NCBI GenBank assembly: GCA_021582655.1
Contig: CP091135.1
Coordinates: 433,892-484,074 of the forward strand
DNA length: 50,183 bases
DNA from: Nitrosomonas sp.
GTDB lineage: Bacteria > Pseudomonadota > Gammaproteobacteria > Burkholderiales > Nitrosomonadaceae
Direction of reading: 5' to 3'
Part shown: positions 45,673-50,183 of the stretch, one piece after another
How positions within the stretch are numbered: the stretch's first letter is position 1
Layout of the letters: every line of letters begins with the position of its first letter
Position numbers and translations under genes: made by a program
The notes under the pieces: model-generated
Seen by the model: the letters and a program-made list of their open reading frames with translations, nothing else
Database searches by the model: none
Told to the model about the DNA's origin: nothing

Positions 45673-46683
45673 ATGAAAAAACCGTTTCCCGAACTCGCGC
45701 AAATTGAAGCGATTATCCAGGAAAATCGCGGGCAATATTTGCAGAGTCAAACATTGTGCCAAGTGGCGTGCGGCGACGACTTATTGCCGGTGTACGCGCT
45801 CACGTTGGGCAATCGCGATCCCGATGCGCCCTGTATCGCTTACGTTGCCGGCGTTCACGGCCTGGAACGCATCGGCACGCAAGTGGTCATCGCATTTCTC
45901 GAGGGATTGCTGGAGCGTTTGAAGTGGGATCGTGTGCTGGCCGATACTTTGCAACAAGTGTGCATTCACTTTTTACCGATCGTGAATCCGGCCGGCATGC
46001 TGAATAAAACCCGCGCCAATGCGCAAGGCGTCGATCTGATGCGCAACGCACCGGTCGACAGTCGCGAAAAAACCATCCCCCTTGCCGGCGGCCATCGCAT
46101 TTCCGCACACTTGCCGTGGTACCGCGGCAAAACCGGCGAACCCATGCAACCGGAAGCGCAAGCGCTGTGCGATTTTATCGTCCGGCACGTTTTTCCCGCG
46201 CCGTTCAGCCTGGTGCTCGACTGCCATTCCGGTTTCGGCTTTCACAACCAGATCTGGTTTCCTTACGCCAAAAGCCGGCTGGAACCGATCAAACATCTGA
46301 AGGAGGTTTGCTCCTTACGCAACCTGTTCATGCAAACCTATCCGCACCAGGATTACCTGTTCGAACCGCAATCGCAGCACTATCTGGTGCACGGCGATTT
46401 GTGGGATTTTCTGTACCTGGCGTCGTTGGCGCGGAATAATGTCTTTCTGCCGCTGACGCTGGAAATGGGCTCATGGCGCTGGATCCGCAAAAATCCGCTG
46501 CAATTGCGCCAATTGATCGGCTTGTATCACCCGATCAAACCGCATCGGCTCAGCCGTGTGTTGAGAAGCCATTTGATCCTGATGGAGTTTTTGCTGCACG
46601 CCACGCTGTCGTATCAAAACTGGCTCGATTGCGACGATGCCAAGCGGTTGGAGCAGCAAGCGCTGGCGCTGTGGTACCCGTGA
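45673..46683 (+). CDS. M14-family zinc carboxypeptidase-like protein
   Basis: A 336-residue protein of the M14/succinylglutamate desuccinylase superfamily. Zinc ligands are recognisable in AGVHGLERIG (His and Glu near residues 62-65) and in LDCHSGFGFHNQIWFP (His near 182). An Arg-containing substrate loop is in LNKTRANAQGVDLMRN near 118, and the catalytic Glu is probably that in LTLEMGSWRWIRK near 268. No signal peptide is seen, so a cytoplasmic peptidase or amidohydrolase is likely; the substrate is unknown. The stop overlaps the start of the next gene (GTGA), pointing to coupled expression with the alpha/beta hydrolase. Confidence 0.85.
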   Translation: MKKPFPELAQIEAIIQENRGQYLQSQTLCQVACGDDLLPVYALTLGNRDPDAPCIAYVAGVHGLERIGTQVVIAFLEGLLERLKWDRVLADTLQQVCIHFLPIVNPAGMLNKTRANAQGVDLMRNAPVDSREKTIPLAGGHRISAHLPWYRGKTGEPMQPEAQALCDFIVRHVFPAPFSLVLDCHSGFGFHNQIWFPYAKSRLEPIKHLKEVCSLRNLFMQTYPHQDYLFEPQSQHYLVHGDLWDFLYLASLARNNVFLPLTLEMGSWRWIRKNPLQLRQLIGLYHPIKPHRLSRVLRSHLILMEFLLHATLSYQNWLDCDDAKRLEQQALALWYP

Positions 46684-47444
46684 CGGCGCATGCGCATTTC
46701 GTGCTGCTGCGCGGCCTATGGCGCGAAGCACGGCATTGGGGGGCGTTTCCCGCTCACTTGCAACAACACTTTCCGGAATCGCGGATCAGCACGCCGGACC
46801 TGCCCGGTAACGGCAAGCGGCACCTGGAAATCAGCCCGGCGACCATTGCCGGCATGACCGACGCGCTGCGCTGCCAAATCAATTCGCCGCAGCCGCTGCG
46901 GTTGATCGCACTGTCGATGGGCGGCATGATCGCAATCGATTGGATGGCGCGTTATCCCGCTGAAATCGAAGCCGCCGTGCTGATCAACACCAGCGCCAGA
47001 CCGCTGTCGCCGTTTTACCGCCGTCTGCGCTGGACCGCCTATCCGCCTGTATTGCGCCTGATTTTTGATTCCGGCACGGCAAAAGAAGCCGGTATTCTGC
47101 GGTTGACCTCCAACCGGTATCAGCACGACAGCAAGCTACTCGCCGATTGGCAACAATGGCGGCGGCAAAATCCGGTATCGCCCGCTAACGCCGGAAATCA
47201 ATTCCTTGCCGCGCTGAAGTTTTCCATTACCACGCGGCCCGAGCCGCCCGCGCTGATAGTCGCCAGCCGCGCCGACCGGCTGGTGGATTACCGCTGCGGC
47301 CGGAAGCTCGCACAAACCTGGCGCACCGATTATGCCGAACACGCATCCGCCGGACACGATTTGCCGCTGGATGAACCGGAATGGCTGGCGCAAGTGATCC
47401 GGCAGTGGTTTGACGACGCAATCCGTATTCGGACCGGTAGCTGA
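46680..47444 (+). CDS. Alpha/beta-fold hydrolase
   Basis: A 254-residue alpha/beta hydrolase. The nucleophile elbow is IALSMGGMIAIDW (Ser near residue 80), the acid is the Asp in ASRADRLVDY near 200, and the His is in SAGHDLPLDEPEW near 222. An early FVLLRGLWREARHWGAF gives the oxyanion-hole region. I start at the GTG at 46680, which overlaps the upstream TGA as GTGA; the open frame continues upstream only within the M14 gene. The partnership with the peptidase gene suggests a shared pathway, but the substrate is unknown. Confidence 0.85.
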   Translation: MTAHAHFVLLRGLWREARHWGAFPAHLQQHFPESRISTPDLPGNGKRHLEISPATIAGMTDALRCQINSPQPLRLIALSMGGMIAIDWMARYPAEIEAAVLINTSARPLSPFYRRLRWTAYPPVLRLIFDSGTAKEAGILRLTSNRYQHDSKLLADWQQWRRQNPVSPANAGNQFLAALKFSITTRPEPPALIVASRADRLVDYRCGRKLAQTWRTDYAEHASAGHDLPLDEPEWLAQVIRQWFDDAIRIRTGS

Positions 47445-47544
47445 TCGATTCAACCGTTAATCCGCCGCGACAGTTCGGATCGCCTGAAGCTTTGACGGCA
47501 TCCTCAGCATTCCGAAAAGCATTCGTCGGCTATTCATCACGTTA

Positions 47545-47600
47545 TCGTCACAAATATTTAACCTTCGTGTTATCAGGCTGTCACCTTCCGCACCTATAGT
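47545..47600 (+). promoter_or_regulatory. PHO-box promoter of phoX
   Basis: GTGTTAT at 47567-47573 and CTGTCAC at 47578-47584 are half-sites 11 bases apart, the spacing of PhoB direct repeats (consensus CTGTCAT). A weaker half-site, TCGTCAC, lies at 47545-47551, in phase 33 bases before 47578. The -10 TATAGT at 47595-47600 begins 10 bases after the box, where a PHO box replaces the -35. This predicts induction by phosphate starvation. Confidence 0.72.
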
Positions 47601-47634
47601 GGCATTTGGCATGTAGCCGACTCAAGGAGGAAAG

Positions 47635-49761
47635 ATGAGCAGTAAATTGCATCCCGACAGTAAACTGAAGTCCGATAACGGATCCGCTACCACAACCGTA
47701 AATGACAGCGATAATCCATCGATTATCGATCTCATCGAACACCGCAAGCTGACGCGCCGGGCATTTCTGAAATCATCCGCAGGCGCCACCGCGGGAATCA
47801 CTGCAATGACGGTGCTGGGAGCGGTGGTAACGGACAGCATGGCGGGTTTTTCCGCCGCTCCATCATCGGCGGCACCGATCAGCTTTAATCCGGTGCACCC
47901 GAACCGGGTGCCGATGACGGACGGTGTCACCGTACCGCAGGGTTATACGGCCGAGGTATTGATATCCTGGGGCGATTCGATTACGTATGCACCCCACTGG
48001 GATACCGTATCCGCAATCGACGAAGCGACCCAGCTTCACTGCTACGGCGCCCATACCGACGGGATGCATTATTTTCCGCTGCCGGGTCTTACAGGAAACA
48101 GACGCGGCCTGCTGGTCAGCAACAGCGAATATTGCGATCCCGCCCTGGTGAACCATATCCGCCCGGCCGCCGACTACGCCAACACGCCGATCACTTTGGA
48201 AATGGTGCGTGCCCAGCAAGCGGCCCACGGCGTCAATATTGTCATGATCGAGAAAAAACACCGACAATGGACGATCAGCAGAAATTCCCCATTGAACCGG
48301 CGCATCACCGGCAACACCCCTTGCCATATCAGCGGCCCCGCCGCCGGCCACGCGCTCATGAAAACCGCAGCCGACCCGGGCGGCACGCGTGTATTGGGCA
48401 CTTTGAACAACTGCGCGCACGGTTACACGCCCTGGGGCACCTATTTGACATGTGAAGAAAACTGGAACGGTTATTTCTCCAACGAAACCGGCGATATCGC
48501 CGGTGAATCGAACGCTGACCGTCAATTCAATATCCTCAAACAACAATCGCGCTACGGCATCGCCAAAGGCGGATTCGGCTACCGCTGGCACGAGGTGGAC
48601 CCGCGTTTCCGCGCCGACCTTCATCCGAATGAACCCAATCGATTCGGCTGGATCGTCGAAATCGATCCGCGCAACCCCAGAAGCAAACCGGTCAAACGGA
48701 CAGCTATGGGACGTATGAAACACGAAGGCGCACAGGTCGTTGTCGACCGACATCATCATGTCGCCTTTTATATGGGGGACGACGAACGCAACGAATACAT
48801 CTACAAATTTGTTTGTACCAGAAAATTGAACCGCCACCCGCAAATCATCGACACTGATATGCTGGATCACGGTACTTTGTACGTCGCGATATTCAATGCC
48901 GACGGCAGCGGCGAATGGTTGCCTTTGATCTGGGGTCAAAACGGCCTCACCGCCGAAAACGGATTCGCCAGCCAGGCCGAAGTATTGATCAAAACCCGTC
49001 AGGCGGCAGACCGCCTCGGCGCAACCATGATGGACCGGCCTGAATGGGGCGCCGCACATCCCGTGACCGGCGAAGTGTATATGACGCTGACCAACAATAA
49101 CCGGCGGGGCAATACGCCCGCCTCCGGCAACCCTCCGGACGGTAACGGTATTGCCGGCAGCGCCAACCCTCCGGTGGACGCCGCCAACCCGCGACCCGAC
49201 AATGATTATGGCCATATCATCCGCTGGCGCGAAGCCGATTCGGAAGTCACCGCGACCCATTTTTCCTGGGACATCTTTGCCCAATGCGGTGACAAAGCCG
49301 CCACCAAGACGCTGGGTAGCAGCTACCACCCGGCCGGTGCCGACGGTTACTCGGGCAATATCAACGGTGACGATTACGGCGCTCCCGACGGATTGTGGTT
49401 CGACCGGGACGGCCGTTTATGGATTCAAACCGACCAAGCGGGCGATGCCAAAGGGGATTGGATCAATATCGGCGGCAATGTCATGATGTGCGCGGATCCT
49501 GCAACCGGTGAAACCAAACGCTTTCTGACCAGCCCGCCCAACAGTGAAGTCACGGGTGTCGCCACCACCCCCGACGGCAGAAACATGTTCGTCGGCATTC
49601 AGCATCCGGGGGAAGATTGGAAAACCGCTTTCACCGATCACTCAAACTGGCCGGATAACGGTTATAACGGTGCGACCACATTTACCGGGGTAACCGTATC
49701 CACGCCCCGCTCATCCGTTATCGTAATCACGAAGGATGACGGCGGCATAATCGGCACCTGA
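47635..49761 (+). CDS. phoX: Tat-exported alkaline phosphatase, PhoX family
   Basis: A 708-residue PhoX-type phosphatase, an exported Ca/Fe-dependent phosphomonoesterase scavenging phosphate from organic esters. The twin-arginine signal is KLTRRAFLKSSAG (Arg41-Arg42) followed by a hydrophobic Ala/Gly stretch to about residue 75. Family blocks are PQGYTAEVLISWGDSI, LLVSNSEYCDP near 165, TYLTCEENWNGYF near 270, FGYRWHEVDPRFR near 315 and MGRMKHEGAQVV near 360. AAGGAGG at 47624-47630 is a strong ribosome-binding site. A PHO box and -10 lie just upstream. The long leader of about 40 residues before the RR is frequent in PhoX. Confidence 0.94.
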   Translation: MSSKLHPDSKLKSDNGSATTTVNDSDNPSIIDLIEHRKLTRRAFLKSSAGATAGITAMTVLGAVVTDSMAGFSAAPSSAAPISFNPVHPNRVPMTDGVTVPQGYTAEVLISWGDSITYAPHWDTVSAIDEATQLHCYGAHTDGMHYFPLPGLTGNRRGLLVSNSEYCDPALVNHIRPAADYANTPITLEMVRAQQAAHGVNIVMIEKKHRQWTISRNSPLNRRITGNTPCHISGPAAGHALMKTAADPGGTRVLGTLNNCAHGYTPWGTYLTCEENWNGYFSNETGDIAGESNADRQFNILKQQSRYGIAKGGFGYRWHEVDPRFRADLHPNEPNRFGWIVEIDPRNPRSKPVKRTAMGRMKHEGAQVVVDRHHHVAFYMGDDERNEYIYKFVCTRKLNRHPQIIDTDMLDHGTLYVAIFNADGSGEWLPLIWGQNGLTAENGFASQAEVLIKTRQAADRLGATMMDRPEWGAAHPVTGEVYMTLTNNNRRGNTPASGNPPDGNGIAGSANPPVDAANPRPDNDYGHIIRWREADSEVTATHFSWDIFAQCGDKAATKTLGSSYHPAGADGYSGNINGDDYGAPDGLWFDRDGRLWIQTDQAGDAKGDWINIGGNVMMCADPATGETKRFLTSPPNSEVTGVATTPDGRNMFVGIQHPGEDWKTAFTDHSNWPDNGYNGATTFTGVTVSTPRSSVIVITKDDGGIIGT

Positions 49762-49779
49762 CCGCTCTGAAATAATAAA

Positions 49780-49805
49780 GGAAGCGCCGATTAATCGGCG
49801 TTTCC
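49780..49805. repeat. Minimal palindromic form of the repeat element, possible phoX terminator
   Basis: A 26-base near-perfect palindrome, from GGAAGCGCCGATT to AATCGGCGTTTCC, in which GGAA-G-CGCCGA pairs with TCGGCG-T-TTCC around TTAA. The sequence equals the two terminal ends of the elements at 24580-24745 and 26128-26273 fused at ATTAAT. It lies 18 bases after the phoX stop; no T-run follows, so termination is only possible. Confidence 0.7.
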
Positions 49806-49986
49806 ATAAGAATCCAACAACATCCCCACCCCGGTTCGGCGATTTTCCGCATGACATATCGCCGCAATAGCCTCGCAATAAACTTTGTATAGCATAGCCC
49901 GCGGCAATGCCGGAGCGATTCGAAGCTTCAGTCCGCATTGCTGGTGCAAGCAGAAAACTCCGTCAAACGATTAAAGGTTATTAAAC

Positions 49987-50183
49987 ATGAAGTCACACCA
50001 TCGATCATTCCATTTCACACCAAAATTTTTGACCATGGCGATACTTATATGGACGCCTCCCGGTCTGGCAAGAGATATTTCGTGTTTTAGCGATACGAAG
50101 AATCGGCTGCAGTCTTATATCCGGCCTTATTGCAGATTGGATTTCTATCTGCGGGCCCTGATGGAATTCGCCAAGAACGCCCT
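49987..50183 (+). CDS. Unidentified protein with likely signal peptide (N-terminal part, runs off the window)
   Basis: An open frame from the ATG at 49987 to the window edge, 65 full codons. AAGG lies about nine bases upstream. The first 30 residues look like a signal peptide: basic/His-rich start, then FLTMAILIW and a PPGLARD cleavage-like stretch. Cys35, Cys51 and several aromatic residues follow (IRPYCRLDFYLRAL). I do not recognise the family. It is separated from phoX by about 225 bases. Confidence 0.45.
   Translation, partial: MKSHHRSFHFTPKFLTMAILIWTPPGLARDISCFSDTKNRLQSYIRPYCRLDFYLRALMEFAKNA

Noticed and set aside
47863-49329. A 488-codon open frame on the minus strand opposite phoX
   Set aside because: It lies wholly antisense to a well-supported phoX gene, has no family motifs, and its Val/Gly/Arg-rich composition is what the complement of phoX codons produces.
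1-50183. CRISPR arrays, rRNA genes, integrases or phage genes
   Set aside because: I looked for regularly spaced repeats and for familiar motifs of these gene classes on both strands and found none.

Overview
The window looks like chromosomal DNA of a betaproteobacterium, most likely a Nitrosomonas-type ammonia oxidiser. The grounds are gene order (lnt-glyQ-glyS-gmhB-plsC-ygjP; gmk-rpoZ-spoT; rnr-rlmB-argS) and protein character. The genus is an inference: no rRNA or ammonia-oxidation gene is present. Most of the window is housekeeping. TTG and GTG starts are common, so several starts rest on homology or ribosome-binding sites.

Layout. 1-2288 (minus): the 5' part of minC and a TPR lipoprotein. 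2718-9340 (plus): lnt, glyQS, gmhB, plsC, ygjP, serving envelope lipids/LPS and glycyl-tRNA synthesis; GmhB lacks a catalytic Asp. 9726-15410: an HDOD gene faces a minus-strand run of HDOD-GAF gene, gmk, rpoZ and spoT (GMP kinase, RNA polymerase omega and ppGpp metabolism). 15497-22477 (minus): rnr, rlmB, argS, a SPOR protein, a DsbA-type oxidoreductase and msrA. 22534-22618: tRNA-Leu(CAG), whose promoter overlaps the start of the divergent rnr. 23255-30084: an MHS-family transporter, a DUF2130 gene, a PRMT-like methyltransferase and a large EEP-fold phosphoesterase. 30235-35630 is the accessory part: an OFA-family transporter, a wrecked hipA-type toxin gene, a dolichol/phytol-kinase-like membrane protein, a Phd/VapC-type toxin-antitoxin pair, a VOC protein and an AT-rich orphan ParA-like ATPase. 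36000-49761: ABC-F protein, yaeQ, a glucokinase/glucan phosphorylase/quinone oxidoreductase group, a HerA/YjgR ATPase, an LpxH-like phosphoesterase, an M14-like peptidase with an alpha/beta hydrolase, and Tat-exported PhoX behind a good PHO-box promoter. The last 197 bases begin an unidentified, probably exported protein.

The most unusual structure is a family of non-coding repeats. Two related elements of about 150 bp (24580-24745 and 26128-26273) lie in opposite orientation on either side of the DUF2130 gene, and the stop codon of that gene lies inside the terminal sequence of one of them. A minimal 26-bp palindromic version lies just after phoX. The arrangement resembles a composite element built from MITE/REP-like sequences carrying a single gene. 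Other points of interest are the PRMT-like enzyme with its double-glutamate loop and THW-like loop, the Asp-to-Ala change in GmhB, and the orphan ParA.
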